Origin: Tanytarsus gracilentus
Taxonomy: Eukaryota; Arthropoda; Insecta; Diptera; Chironomidae
Direction: 5' to 3'
Assembly (NCBI GenBank): GCA_038502055.1
Contig: JAXRKN010000044.1
Coordinates: forward strand, 5,232,001 to 5,296,000
Length of the DNA: 64,000 bases
Position 1 is the first letter of the stretch. Each line of letters opens with the position of its first letter. The notes beneath the pieces were generated by a model that was given only the letters and a program-made list of their open reading frames with translations, was not told the origin of the DNA and did no database searches. Both the position numbers and the translations under genes were made by a program. Shown one piece after another: positions 13,080-25,202 of the stretch.

Positions 13080-13085
13080 TTTATT
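13080..13085 (-). terminator. Polyadenylation signal of EMC10
   Basis: TTTATT on the + strand is AATAAA on the - strand, 47 nt beyond the EMC10 stop. The two convergent genes therefore end within about 50 bp of each other. Confidence 0.55.
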
Positions 13086-13132
13086 GCTGAGTTCAAAAAA
13101 GTTAATAAATTTGCTAGCTTTAATAAAATAAG

Positions 13133-13906
13133 TTAGCGAGCAGCTGCTTGTGCCTCTGGATTACTTATTCCACTAACAAGAAGAAGAATTACGGCCGGCA
13201 CGATGTACATCCAATATTTTTGAATAAAACTTCGATTATCCTTTGTTTCTCCCTTCTCACGTGATTCTCTCTCACGTTCCATCTTCATAATAAATCCTGA
13301 TGTGTCTGGCACGGGTGCAATCTCACAATTTTTCAAAGTTAAAACAGTCGAGAATTCATTTACATTTTCCAGCGATACATCACTGCAATCGTCTGATGTC
13401 ATTTCGATGTTGATAGGCTTTTGATTTATTCCAAGAACAGCTGTGTTGTAAAATGATATCGTAAGAAAATCGTGAAGCTGAGATTGAATGAGATGGCATG
13501 CTTTTGAGGATGTTAAAAAAGATGTCTTGACTCCATCACTTCCAACAACATCAGCTTTCATGCGGTAAAATTTTCCTTGCTTTGCGAGTTCAATTAAGCC
13601 TTGACGTTCCTTGACTGTTAGACCCTTCTGATTAATTGTATAGTCGGCGCTATTAATTGAGTGCACGGTGATGTTGCCGCGTGACGTAAACTCATGTGGA
13701 TGATTGAGGTCTAAGGCATGGGAGAGTTGAATGTCCAAGTGAGTATCGTAGGATTGCTAAAATATTTAAATTTAATAAAATCAAAAAAATTTGATTTTTA
13801 TCTTTTAAGATTTGACTGTTTTTCAATCATTAAAGTTACTTACACAATTAACCAACGAAATGCCTCCAATGGATATGATGACTATGAATAAATTAATTAG
13901 CTTCAT
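13133..13906 (-). CDS. EMC10: ER membrane protein complex subunit 10, 2 exons
   Basis: Exon 1 is 13906-13844, encoding MKLINLFIVIISIGGISLVNC, a signal peptide. The intron is 13843-13757 (GTAAGT...ATTTTAG) and exon 2 is 13756-13133, giving 228 aa, the usual EMC10 size. Reading exon 2 alone from its TTG would miss the signal peptide. The lumenal part has the family beta-sandwich composition with paired cysteines. The C-terminus DNRSFIQKYWMYIVPAVILL is the characteristic EMC10 juxtamembrane/transmembrane motif, followed by a short Ala-rich tail ending AQAAAR. EMC inserts and stabilises multi-pass and tail-anchored membrane proteins in the ER; EMC10 is its type I lumenal subunit. The gene is convergent with Rexo5 and divergent from the ZAD zinc-finger gene. 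The N-terminal exon rests on splice logic and is very likely right. Confidence 0.93.
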
Positions 13907-14592
13907 TTCTTTAATAATTATTTTCTTAAATTAAATTATTTATTTTTTCAATTGAAATTTTTATTTTTCAGACTGAGGTGCGACTAACTCAGAAATAAAA
14001 TTTACAAGTCGAAATCGAATGTCGGACAAAAATGTGAATTTTTTTTGAACGTTCTCGATTGCTGCGATGAGTAATTTAGTGATTGATAAAAAATTTAAAT
14101 TAACACGTGCTCGAATTAAAGTGAACGATAAAAAAATTCCTTATCAATTAAAAATTTAAAATTTTTCGTAATTATTTTTGAAACGTTCTCGAAAAAACTT
14201 TTTCTCTCTCATCAAAAGCAGTCGGGAATATACTTGTGTATTATTATTCTTATCACAATATCTCTTTTTTCCCACTACTCTCAATTTTCTCACACGCGCT
14301 CACATAGATATCTCGCTTATTAGTGTATTAGTGGCGAGAGAGAAATATCGCTCGGTTGCTTTTTACACAACATTCATTCGCTATAGATCTGTGAACCGAA
14401 CAACAACTTCAATCGTCTTAGATTTTCAGAATAATTTCCGTGGAAATTCGTTTAAAAAAATATAATCCGTGAAAAGTGTCTCATAAAGCCTTAATTTTCT
14501 TAAGTTATTATTATTTGTTTTTTCTGTTTAAAATTCTTTTACTTCAGTAATTAATTTCTTTACAAAAAACTACTCCCCATCGGACTCTGTTC
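13907..14592. promoter_or_regulatory. Divergent intergenic region between EMC10 and the ZAD zinc-finger gene
   Basis: About 690 bp separate the EMC10 start codon from the candidate start site of the ZAD gene. It must hold both promoters if the leader call is right. It is AT-rich with CTCTC/GAGAG clusters near 14200-14345, a form bound by GAGA factor in flies. No TATA box stands out at the right distance. Assignment is positional. Confidence 0.4.
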
Positions 14593-14596
14593 AGTT
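14589..14596 (+). promoter_or_regulatory. Candidate initiator (TCAGTT) for the ZAD gene
   Basis: GTTCAGTTGG matches the arthropod initiator TCAKTY, in a locally GC-richer stretch. I do not see a convincing downstream promoter element or TATA box. Another TCAGTG lies near 14678. Motif evidence only. Confidence 0.25.
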
Positions 14597-16378
14597 GGCC
14601 CCCGAGTTTAAGTGTTTGTTAGTGTCAAGAAATCATTAAAAGTAATATCTTTTTCGGAGAATAACTACTTTTTTTTATCAGTGTTGGTTGATTAGTGCAA
14701 GAAACTGTTTTTGGATTGGCGGTTTTTAAAACCAGGTGTCAAAAGCGAGACACAATGGAGTGTGTTTAATGGTGTTGCGATAAGAAGAAATCGATGATTA
14801 TCAACCAACCCCGAAATAAAAGAAGGATATTGCACAAAACTATCGTGTCTGTATGTGTATGTGCTTGAACTCTTTAATTTTGCAGAACAAAAGAGCGAAA
14901 ATAAAAATTTTGAACTATAAAATGTGCATAATTAAATTTATTATTCAACACAACAATTGATTAAGAACAATTAGATCACACAATCTAGATAGTGAGTTCC
15001 ACATAGCTTTCTCGTGCATTCAAAAAAGAGAGACAATAAAGAGATAAATGATAAAAACCAGATTCTAAAAATACCCACAAACGCTATTTTTCGTCTAATT
15101 TTAAAGCCGTCTTATCACGTTTCGGTGTGTGTAAGAAGAAAGGAAAGGAAGCTGTTTGCTTATCCGAGAGCTCCAGACAACGAGCGAGAGAAAAATTGTC
15201 CAAGGAAATCTTCAGACGGAAAAAGAATACGAAGAAGTAAACAAAAATCCATTGAACCGACGTGCTTGAGCAAATATTAATTTTTTTCTTCAAAGTTTCA
15301 AAAATTTACCCCCGAAAAATCGTCGTAAAGACAAACACACACAGAAACAGAAGCGAAGCGAGAGTTAGAGAGAGCTATAAAGAAGCAGATGTTAAGAAAG
15401 AATAACAAGAACAAAATTCTCAACAAAAAATAATATAAAATAAAAACTGGAGACACATACAATTAAAACGATAAGAAGAGGCATTAAGGAGTAATATCAT
15501 CTCATGCATGATACAACACATATAAGGAGCGATAGGATATATAAAGGGAGATATAGCCAGACAGTGCATGTGTATTTTTATATGGAAGCTATTCCTATTG
15601 GGATAATGTTGTAAACTTAACATTTAACTACAACGTAAATTTTTATTTCCTTTCAATGCAACAGGGAAGAGATAAAACGGAGACGCAATATTAAAATAAT
15701 TTTGTCATCTCAAGAATACAGAAGCAAAAGGGGAATTTTTTAAGTGAAAATTCTTCAACATCCAGTGGACTTAAATTTCGCAATTGTGTCGTCAATTAAC
15801 ACACGTGTGTATTCGAGAGAATCCCCTTAAAACTACTTTTGCATATATATGTATTGAAGACGAAAGAAAAGTAAAGAGAGAAGACGATTAATCATCAAAT
15901 TTGATAGAAACGGAAAAGAGTGTACGCAACGTCGTAGAAGAAATTAATTACGCAAAAACGTGTAACATTCGGATAGTGCGGTGGAAATTTTTGAAGAGGC
16001 AACATCGTGTCTAACTATTTTTATTTTATTTTTGGTGTATTTCCGTTTTGTCACACTGATTGTGATTAAAAATATCGAGAGACAAAAGAAAACTGATTAT
16101 TTACGAAATAATTCAATTGTTTCAACAGTAACCATTGACGATGGCTTTTATTACTATCATGAACAAAGAAAAAAGTGACGTTGTTGTTGTGAATGGATTA
16201 ATGTGATAATTAAAAAAGTGAGCAAACAGAACTCTAGAGCAGTCTAAGGACACACAGGTGTGAGGCCATAGAGAGAAAAGAGAATTTAGTGCCTCAAGAA
16301 GAAACTTTTTATAAAACCCTCGAAAAAAATATTTTTCTAATTTATCGCGAAAAAAAAGTTATCGAACAGTGCTGCAAA
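14597..16378 (+). other. Putative long 5' leader of the ZAD zinc-finger gene
   Basis: About 1.8 kb with no supportable coding exon, purine- and A-rich on the + strand. Longer open frames here begin with GTG rather than ATG and have no recognisable content. Two mini open frames overlap as TAATG: 14755-14769 and 14769-14783, four codons each. If transcribed as one exon this would be a long upstream-ATG-bearing leader; hidden leader introns cannot be excluded. Confidence 0.4.
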
Positions 16379-16690
16379 ATGTATAATGTACCGCCAAAAT
16401 TCAATCAAATTTGTCGCCTCTGTTTGACACTCGTCGAACAGAAGGACGATGAAATTATCAAAAAATTATCGATTTTTGCTCACGGTCAGCAAAGCTCACC
16501 AAAAGCTAATGAGCGAAAGAGCAGTGATAAAATTCGTGACGGCGATCAATTAAGTAAGAAAGCAAAGCGAAGCAATGAAATTTCAATAAGTTTGAGCGGT
16601 GGAAATGCTCACGGTATCAATAATGGATTCATTGATGATGACTCAGATGGCGATATAACTGAAAGGATATTGCAGTGCTTGTCCATTAAG
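16379..16690 (+). CDS. ZAD-type zinc-finger protein, first coding exon (partial; continues beyond window)
   Basis: The ATG at 16379 opens 104 codons ending LQCLSIK at a donor AAG|GTGAGT (16691). An in-frame GTG at 16289 gives 30 more residues but is not a credible animal start. MYNVPPKFNQICRLCLTLVE carries the first Cys pair (CxxC) of a zinc-finger-associated domain. DGDITERILQCLSIK matches the helix usually just before the second Cys pair. Between them lies an unusual polar insert of about 60 residues with a basic KKAKR patch (possible nuclear signal) and an acidic DDDSDGD run. The second CxxC and any C2H2 fingers must be in later exons, not found here. ZADs dimerise insect transcription factors, so a nuclear DNA-binding role is inferred. 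I cannot name the orthologue. Confidence 0.75.
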
Positions 16691-18435
16691 GTGAGTTGTT
16701 TTTTATGACTGGGCGTTTTAATGTTATCAACGTGGAAGGTTTTTATCCTTAATTCACCGAAAATTTATGTTTCATAAATAAACTACGACAAAATATTGAT
16801 TATGGAATTAGCGTAATCGATTTTTCTCGTTCTGAAATAATCATTAAATGTGCCTCGTTCTGCTTAAATTATCCGACACAAAAATAAACGAAGAGAGGAA
16901 AAAATATATAAATTTCATTGTCGTCCTGTCCGAACCAAAATATTCACGCACACAACTATCTCAACAATTTTGCGATTATCCACTTTTTCCTCCTTATAGT
17001 CGTCGTCTGTGTCGCATTCTCTCTCTCCCCTCAGCAAACACGTGAAGGTTTCATCATTCCTATCCTCCAATTTATATTTTACAGAACAGTTGTCTAATGA
17101 ATGATAGCAGAGTTACATTCACATGCACACACATGACTCGACACTGCACATACATTCAAATCGCGGCGCCCTTCATCGTCGTCGCTTCCATGTATATCCA
17201 AATCATCCCCCATTATTCATTCATCGAAATGCGAGCCACCTCACACCCCATCAAAGAAACTCTTTGCAAAACCGGAGTGGATTGAGATTTATGTTTTCAT
17301 ACTGCACACACATACACGTACTTTTTTTCGCAAATGAATCCCTCTCTTTAATTTTTTGCAATATACTCTGTAAAGTTTTTAGCTCGTTGTGTCCTAGCTC
17401 GGATGTGTTTATTCAATGCAAACACACAAAAACAGGCAAAACCTTTTTGCCATTTTCACTCCATTTTATGCGAGTGTATATATTGAAATTTTATATACAC
17501 CAACTAAGGTTCCTTTTTGCTGGCAGAAATAGAGAGAAATTGCTTTTTGATAATGGAGACGTCGAGTGATTTTCATTGATTTTTCCGTGTCGCATTTTAA
17601 CCTCAAAATTTTCCACTTTACACACACAACCATTTAGAGTGACGTGAACCTTATTTAGTGTACTACATTCAAATCTGATTACATTATCATCTCGGAATGT
17701 GAGCGAATGAAAAAAAAATACTTTTATATCTGCTTCGAGGAAAAAATAATCTTTTTAAAGCGTGATTGAATATGATACAAAGTAGTTAAAAATTTAAACA
17801 TCGCTTTCCGCTTGTTCTGCTGTCGAAAGGGCACTGAGAAGAAATTAATTGAGTTTTATATTGAATCTAAATTTTTTCCCTCGGTGCAATATCGAGAATC
17901 TAAAGTAAAAGAAGATGAAAATTTCACTCTTATTGATTCTAAAGCATGAACACTGCATACACGAGACTAACAGAGCTGAGTGAGGGTGGTCAGGGAGAGA
18001 AAATTGTTTATTTCAAATTTATTTTTCCACTTTACGCAATCTCGAGAAAACGTGAACGCGTATGTGATAAATAAACTCTTTTCAGTTAAGAATATTCGAG
18101 CGTGTTGCGACACGAACAGCCTGTGCGTTTATACATTCTCTGACTGAAATATCACTGCGCTGATATTAGGAAAGAAATCTCTATCTATAAACTAAGAAAG
18201 AAGGTTTCAGCATCGTGATGATTTCACAACAACAGAAGAGCCGTGACATCACAGAGATAATATGGACGATCAAAAATAGCTTATTGGGACGTATAGTGTT
18301 GTGTGCACGAACATATCCACTGACAAATTAATTTTCCTAATCGCTTGTGCACGTTATGAAATTAGAGCAGCAACATTGTGACGATAAAAGAGCGATGCCA
18401 AAAATTTATCTTGTCTCTTCTTTTTTAAGAGAATG

Positions 18436-18524
18436 CCAAGGGGGGCAAATTTTAATTGCGAAATAAATTTCATAAAAAAATTTGAAAGATAAATTTTGAA
18501 AATATTTAAATTCGAACTCCCACT
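18436..18524. repeat. Possible hairpin element (degenerate ends)
   Basis: Left end CCAAGGGGGGCAAATTTT; the right end, reverse-complemented, is AGTGGGAGTTCGAATTT. Similar in layout to the family best seen at 52526-52615 but diverged. Confidence 0.35.
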
Positions 18525-20943
18525 AATCTTTCAATCGCTCTTTTCTAGCAACATTGTAATTAATTTTTTTAATAATCATATTATTTATCAGCTGTCGAAA
18601 GCGTGCATTTTCGGTGCCAAGCGATCACGATAAAAAGTATTTTCAAAACCTAACAAACATCGTCGTTAAAAAGAATTACTTTATTTTATTTTATTTTTCG
18701 GGTTGCCATTTTTACTCAGCTCTGAGATATTCAGTCGTTGATAACAAAAGGTTTCCATCTTGGGCCGGATGAATAAAAGAAGCACAACTCATCAATCCTC
18801 TCTCGAGGAAAAAAATGCGATCGAAAGGCAGAGATGCATAAAAATTTCATCGTTAAGCAAACATAAGAAGCTGTGTGTAGCATTTGGTGCAGGTAGAAAA
18901 GTGGATGATCGTTTCGCATGTGTTTGTGTACCTCCGAAAAAATACTCAATTCATGCAGCAAAAATAAAATCGCTTTTGTCATTATTTTACTGGGGTTTTG
19001 CTTTACTTTGCTTATAAGGTGTTGTATATACGGTACGTAGGAGATGGCATAAAGGAAGAACAACAAAAAAGGTGGCTGAGTGAGAGAGATGGAAATATTC
19101 TATTCAAAAATTGATAATACTTCTTGGAATTGCTTTTTCGTGGTGTATGAAGAGGTATTAAGAAAAAAATGTGAGACTAGAAAAAAAATAAATCAAGCGT
19201 TGTTGATGCACAACTTTAGTTATTTTTAGATGATGATTATTTATTTTTTTAAATCAAAATAAAATTTCCCATCCTAGATTATTAATATTTTATCAACATC
19301 CAAAGAGCACATTTTTTTTCAATTTTGGTTACGTCTAACCACAAACTTTATCAGAAACCTCAACAATAAAATAAAAAGTGAGAAGAAGAAAAATTTGAAA
19401 TGGCAATTGTGTGTAAAAATGCATACAATGTACTCTCCCGGGGAAAGGGATTGGCTGGATGAGTAGTGAGTTGATAGACACATTACCAGACAAGCCCATG
19501 ATGAGAAAAAAATAATGAAAATACTCGAAAATTTGATATCGAAAAGCCATCACTTCAATAGCAACGCATCACGGTTCGATGAATTTCTCATTTTGATATT
19601 ATTCATGCATGGTCCACGAATTATAGTCCAAAACCCAAAACTTTATCCACATGTGTGTAAATCGATTGCGATTTTAAATTTTATCAAAATTATTTTTTTG
19701 AATGAAACATAAAATTGCGCATCAAAAATTATTTTTTTAATTGACCTTTTTCAAAAATTTACGCAATCTAAACTTTCCAACGATTTTCCCCTCTCACTTC
19801 TGGAAATTTTCAATAGGTCCACGGTATATTTAGAATTACCCATTGTCTAATGCGAGTAATAGCTCCATTAATACACCGTGTGGAAAGAGCACACTAATGT
19901 AGTGGCAGCCCCGCATGAATAATAAAAGACGATTGAATTTTTTTTATATTTTTTCGACGGTCGTCATCGAAAACAAAAATGATATCAAGAATGAGAGAGA
20001 AAAGACATAAAGCTGATGATGATAAATGTTGAGGTGTATGGAAGGGAAATGATAAATTAGAGGCAGCGGATTGGTTTCCGTCCGATAACTTTTTCGGTTA
20101 CTCTTGGAATTTTTTTTGAAAAGAAAAATATAATTTTTAAAAAATAAAATTTATATCTAGGGATGGAAATATTTTAATTAATTTTTAAAAGTATTTCATC
20201 AGTTTCCTCTCACCGACCGCAAAACAGCCTTTTATATATTTTCATAATCTACATATTTTTGTATCTCTCGTCTGCCGTTCCATAACATCAAGCTCATAAT
20301 TCTCCCTTAAAGGTCTCAACTTTGTGTTTTTTACCAATTGTTGCTCGCACTTGGGATTATTCATGGCATATAATCACGAGAGTGAGTAAGAGAGAAAAAG
20401 GGAGAACACAAAAAAATTATTTTTTACCTCTCTCACTTGTATTTTTTATGATTTATCATTTTGAAATCAATCAAGCAACAAAATCCAATTTTCAATCAAA
20501 TGTTGTAATTCGCTTTTAAAAAGTTAAAAAAGAAGTTTTTAAACTTGTCGAGACGAAAAAAATTTGAATGATAAAATTGATGAATATAATTAAAGATATG
20601 CTGACTTATGCTAAAAAAATCTCTTAACTATTGACAAAATGCTTTCAATCACAGTTTATTGGATAATCAAGCTGAAAGCAATCAAAAAAATGTTTTGAAC
20701 AATGAAACATTGTAACGTGTGTGGTGGTTGGGATTTGAACCGTTCGATATACACATAAAAATTATTTTGAAAGTTTCTTTTTCAATTCCATTACTTTACA
20801 TTATCTTTGCATATTATGTATTTCACTTTTTTTTTGGTGGTCGAAGCGAGAAAACTTTTTTAGAGTGAGTGAAACAAAAATTATCGTGCACTTAAGATCT
20901 ATCGGAGGCTTTTGTGGATTTTTTTTAATGTTGCCAATCGTGA

Positions 20944-20959
20944 TGTGTGTGTGTGTGTG
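20944..20959. repeat. (TG)8 microsatellite
   Basis: Eight uninterrupted TG units followed by a GAGAGTGAGATG purine run. Confidence 0.9.
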
Positions 20960-21922
20960 AGAGTGAGATGAAATCGAGTTTAAGATAATACAACAATAAG
21001 AGACGCAGTGAAATTGCGTAATGGCACTTTTTATTATTTCTCTTGGCGTTTTCTTAATCTCTTGAAGGAAAAATTTATAAGCGCTGACGGTAGCAAAATT
21101 AAGGTGGGCTGAAATTATATCAATTATGATGTGTTCGGGAAATTGAAGGTAATTTCCTAGCACCAAAAGAGCGTATCAGAGTCGAGAGATAATAATGTAC
21201 AGATGGGAAAGTCATTGTGATCCATTGTAGCGTTTTAATGGAATAAAAATCTAAAATTTCTCATAAACATCAAATCCAAGGGTTGCACACGGTTACAATT
21301 TAAAACACCTCAAAATGGCTTCTACCACTCATCGCATTGGCTCAAAATACACTTTTTTAATCAAAATGTAAACATTGATAATTTATTTCTTATCTCTCTC
21401 GCACATAACTTCAATTTTTTTAATTGTACCTCCCCAACTGTGTTTAACGCTCACATTATTATACAAAAATTATAGATGATCGTGTTATGTGTGAATGTGC
21501 GTACTACACTTCATTGATTGTGTAGTAAGAACTTTGTATTTGTAATCAAAAAGCGAATCAAATTGGAAATAAAAAATTAATCATGTTCCTTTTGGCCGTG
21601 TATAGAGATAGCCGAGAGAAATAAGAAATAAGAAAAAAGTCTAGCGAAGGTCGAAAAATTGTAGAGTTTATTGATTTCAGTAATGAATGAAACGTCAAGG
21701 TTCTGAGCTCGCGGATAATTTCTTAATCGCAAATCATTCAAATTATATTTTTTTTATTTCGGCGAAAAAAAAAATAGATTTAAGATTTCTTACGTCATGA
21801 CTTCGGACAACAGCAGAATTTATTTTTTTGGACTTTTATAATCGAGTGGAGATTTAATCTTTATTACAGTGCCAGTCATCAAAATTAAATTACTTATCAT
21901 TATGACCAAGCGTGTGGATCTT

Positions 21923-21943
21923 CACCACCACCACCACCACCAC
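21923..21943. repeat. (CAC)7 trinucleotide repeat
   Basis: Seven CAC units in non-coding context; stops occur in the surrounding frames. Confidence 0.9.
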
Positions 21944-22260
21944 AACATACCAACCCATATACATCTCTCTCACTTGGTTCTTATTTTTAGAATTTCTTAA
22001 GAAAACATTTTCATGAAATACAAGCTGTAAAGAAGAAATCGATTAATCTTCAAGCCCCGGAGAATGAAAACACATTTTTTCCTACTTCTCTCTCTCTCAT
22101 TTTGGATACAACGATAACCCGAAAAAAAAGTAAAGAAGAGAACTTTAAAGTACATGCAGCAACAGAATAAAGATTACGAATGATAATGTGAGGTAGAACA
22201 TTGAACACAATGCAACTCTCTGACTGAAAATTTCTTCTTCATTTCTTTTACGTTTTCTCT

Positions 22261-22402
22261 GGAGGGGTTCGACACTTGTATTAAATTTTAATAGGAACAG
22301 ATTGGAAAATGAAACACTTAAAATTTAAAAAAATTGGGTTCGAATCCTAACCAAAATATTTTTTTTATTTCTTACTAAAATCTAAAGTGTTCAGTCCCTC
22401 GT
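22261..22402. repeat. Hairpin element with central B-box-like 12-mer
   Basis: Left end GGAGGGGTTCGACACTTGT, right end AAAGTGTTCAGTCCCTCG, which pair as an imperfect inverted repeat. The exact 12-mer GGTTCGAATCCT lies centrally at 22337-22348. No coding capacity. Confidence 0.6.
22337..22348 (+). repeat. B-box-like 12-mer, copy 2
   Basis: Exact copy, inside the hairpin element 22261-22402. Confidence 0.75.
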
Positions 22403-23386
22403 CAAAATTTGCCGTTTTCTTTTCTGATAAAACGAAATGTGCTCCACAATGCCTCTTTGGCTTTAAAGTAAGAGAACTCTATAATCATGAAAGAAAATTA
22501 ATAAAATTATAAAGCTTGTGGAGGAGAAATGGATTTAACAAACATTGACTTCTTCTCTTCTTTTTCTATGTTTGATTTAAGACATCATTCGTTCCCTACT
22601 AGCGTACTCTACTTCGCTACGTTCATCAATTTTCGAGAGAAATGTTGGTGATTGATGATTAAATCACTATCTTTTGTACCTTCATTTCTGGTTTTCTCTT
22701 CTTCAAATTGAGAGAATTAGCTGCACATATTTGGAAAGGAACGGTATGGTGATTAGAACTTGAGTTTGTAAAAAAATTATCTCAAGGGAAAACTTTATTA
22801 TTCTCATTAAGTTAAAAGAGAGAGAGAGAAGTCTCTTGCGTGACATTCCCTCAAAGCAAAATGTCATAAATCAAAAAATGGCTTTTTCATTTCAAAGAAC
22901 AAACAGCGAAGAAGAGGAAAGCGAGAACATTAACATTTGTGAAGTCAAATCATCTGATTCTCTTCCTCCATTCATTCTGACTGTCGATTCACAACACCAA
23001 TTCTTATTTGTGTTTGTGTCAAGAAACACTTTTTTCTTATTCTTCAATTCAATTACTTTCCATATTCTTCTCTACAATTTCCATTTTACAATGGCTTTGG
23101 CCTCAAGGTGAAAATACTTTTTTTTTCGAGAAATTGAAATAAAAGTGTAACAGAATGGAATTTCTTTGGAACATTTATCAGAAATTATCTCTTGATAATT
23201 TCGACGCCCATATGCTGCGATACGCTTTATGGAAAGCATTAGCGTCATCAGTGTTGGTGTGCGCACGAATTTTATATGGAGAGATTAAAAGTCTTTAATT
23301 AATTCAATCATCCCAAAAAATATATATACTTCAAGTGCTTCGTGATCTTCAATTGATCTTCAGAAGTGATCGACGAATTCAGAAGG

Positions 23387-23487
23387 GGGGAGAGAAACTT
23401 GGGTGCTTTGAATTAATTTTTAAATTTTTAATAAATATTTTAAACATTTTGAGTTTTAAGGAAATCCCCGAGTGTCCCACCCCTCCA
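23387..23487. repeat. Possible hairpin element (diverged)
   Basis: The right end GAGTGTCCCACCCCTCC is typical of the family. The left end is a degenerate GGGGGGAGAGAAACTT. The interior is almost pure A/T. Confidence 0.4.
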
Positions 23488-24102
23488 CACAATCATATAT
23501 TCCATCAAAAATGATTTTCTAAGAATCATTATCACTCTCGAGTAATAACAATTGCTCATCATACTGTGTCTGTGTGCGTTGATTATTCTTCACATCAAAA
23601 CATTACCAAAAAAAGAGCTCAAAGTGATTTTGATTAAAGGTAAAAGTTGCGCACGATGGAGAATGGGAAACGGACAGTTAATGTGCCGTCGAAAATTTCT
23701 TCATTCCATGTGATTTCCTCTCAACACACGTAAAAAAATTAAATTCCTTGTCCATTCAATGATATTATTATTGTGGGAGCGCAAAAGATAGCCGGAGATT
23801 TATTGGAAAATTTTGTCATCACTTTTTAATATTTTAGAATTTTTTAAATAATTTCCATCTGATTTCACGATTAAATATTAAAATATTTATAAACACGTGA
23901 CCTAATTTACTCACAACCCCATCCCTAGAAAATGATGATTCTTAAAAAATTTTGATGAATAGACGCGAATGAGAGTCTCGAGAATGTTGAAGCAATCGAT
24001 TGATTATACGCGTTCTTCTCATCTCTTTTGTTCTCATTTCCTTTTTCACATATCTCAAGAAAAAATTCATTCATTCTTTCTCGAGCTTTTTAAAAAATCT
24101 AC

Positions 24103-24124
24103 AGAAATTTATAAACGACGATGA
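24103..24124 (+). repeat. Target-site duplication, left copy (22 bp)
   Basis: Starts AGAAATTTATAAACG and ends GATGA; repeated exactly at 25894-25915. The match ends cleanly on both sides, as expected for a target duplication. Confidence 0.85.
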
Positions 24125-24281
24125 AAAAAGTTGTGAACCCCCGATGGGTAAACATTAAAATTTACAAAATTAGTTATTTATAGTGTTTTAGTGAATAATC
24201 AGTGTCAAAAATAGTTTCGTTGTGTAGTTAAGTCATCAGTACTTCGTCGTATCATCGAGTTTTCTCAATTAAGTCAGGTAA

Positions 24282-24376
24282 AAGCAAGAATGAGTGAAAA
24301 AATCCTTAATATTATTTTTTTTCATTTTTTTCTGATTAACGCTTTTTAAGGATTAAATAATCACTCATCCTTGCTT
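24282..24376. repeat. Inverted repeat inside the retroelement
   Basis: The left arm AAGCAAGAATGAGTGA continues to ATCCTT near 24307. The right arm begins AAGGAT at 24348 and ends TCACTCATCCTTGCTT. The arms can form a stem of about 26 bp with a small internal loop and a T-rich terminal loop. Confidence 0.7.
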
Positions 24377-24610
24377 AGAAGTGGTTTTTAAGCCATTTCA
24401 TTGTTCCACATTGTAACTTTAAAAGTTCAAAAACTTTAAAAATATTTGTTTTGATTTTACTGGATCTTGGCTGGATCTTGTTTTTTCTCCTTTTCACCTC
24501 TAAATTTTTCTTCACATTTCAGATTTATTTTTATTCTATCCATTTCACTCATTGTTTTAAAGACTTTGAATTTTCATAGTCTGCCATTGAAGAATAAGAT
24601 TAATTAATTT

Positions 24611-25115
24611 AACCTAGGGGAAAAAGCGCATTTAGATGGTTATTCATTAAAATTTCCTTTTTGAGTTAATTTGTACAGAGAAAGCATGGATTCAGTTAGA
24701 GGGAGAAAACATAATTAACTTAACCAGGGGGAAATAAGCGCATTTGGATGGTTTTTCATTAAAATTGCATTTTAGAGTTAATTTGAATGGAGGAGGTAAG
24801 GATTCGTTCAGGGAGTTGATAAAGAGAACTTAATTAACTTAACCAGGGGGAAATAAGCGCATTTGGTTGGTTTTTCATAAAATTTACCTTTTGAGATTTT
24901 CTGAATAGAAGAAGCATGGATTCAGTCAAGTTTTGAATAGAGGAAGAATAGAGTCGGTCATGGAGTTGATAGATAAAATTTTATTAACTTAACCAGGGGG
25001 AAATAAGAGCAGTTGTATGGTTTTTTGTAAAAATTGCATTTTTTAGTTGTTTTGAATGGAGTAAGCATGAATTCGGTCAGGGAGTTAATACAGGAAAGTT
25101 AATTAGGGGAAAATA
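24611..25115 (+). repeat. Tandem repeat, about four units of 111-150 bp
   Basis: Units begin AACC(A/T)GGGGGAAATAAGCG at 24611, 24722, 24841 and 24991. Each continues through CATTTGGATGGTTTTTCAT and a GAATGGA...GCATGGATTC block. A shortened fifth start is seen near 25101. The third unit is longer because its GAATAGA block is partly duplicated. Diverged units imply an old array carried within the element. Confidence 0.85.
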
Positions 25116-25202
25116 TGGGGTTTTACATAATGTTATTTTAATCCAGTTAATGACATTTTGATCTTGAATTCGTTGGTATCCAACAAAACCAACTGTTAAT
25201 CT

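Noticed and set aside
16289..16378. In-frame upstream extension of the ZAD protein
   Set aside because: Begins with GTG; the ATG at 16379 directly precedes the conserved-looking N-terminus.
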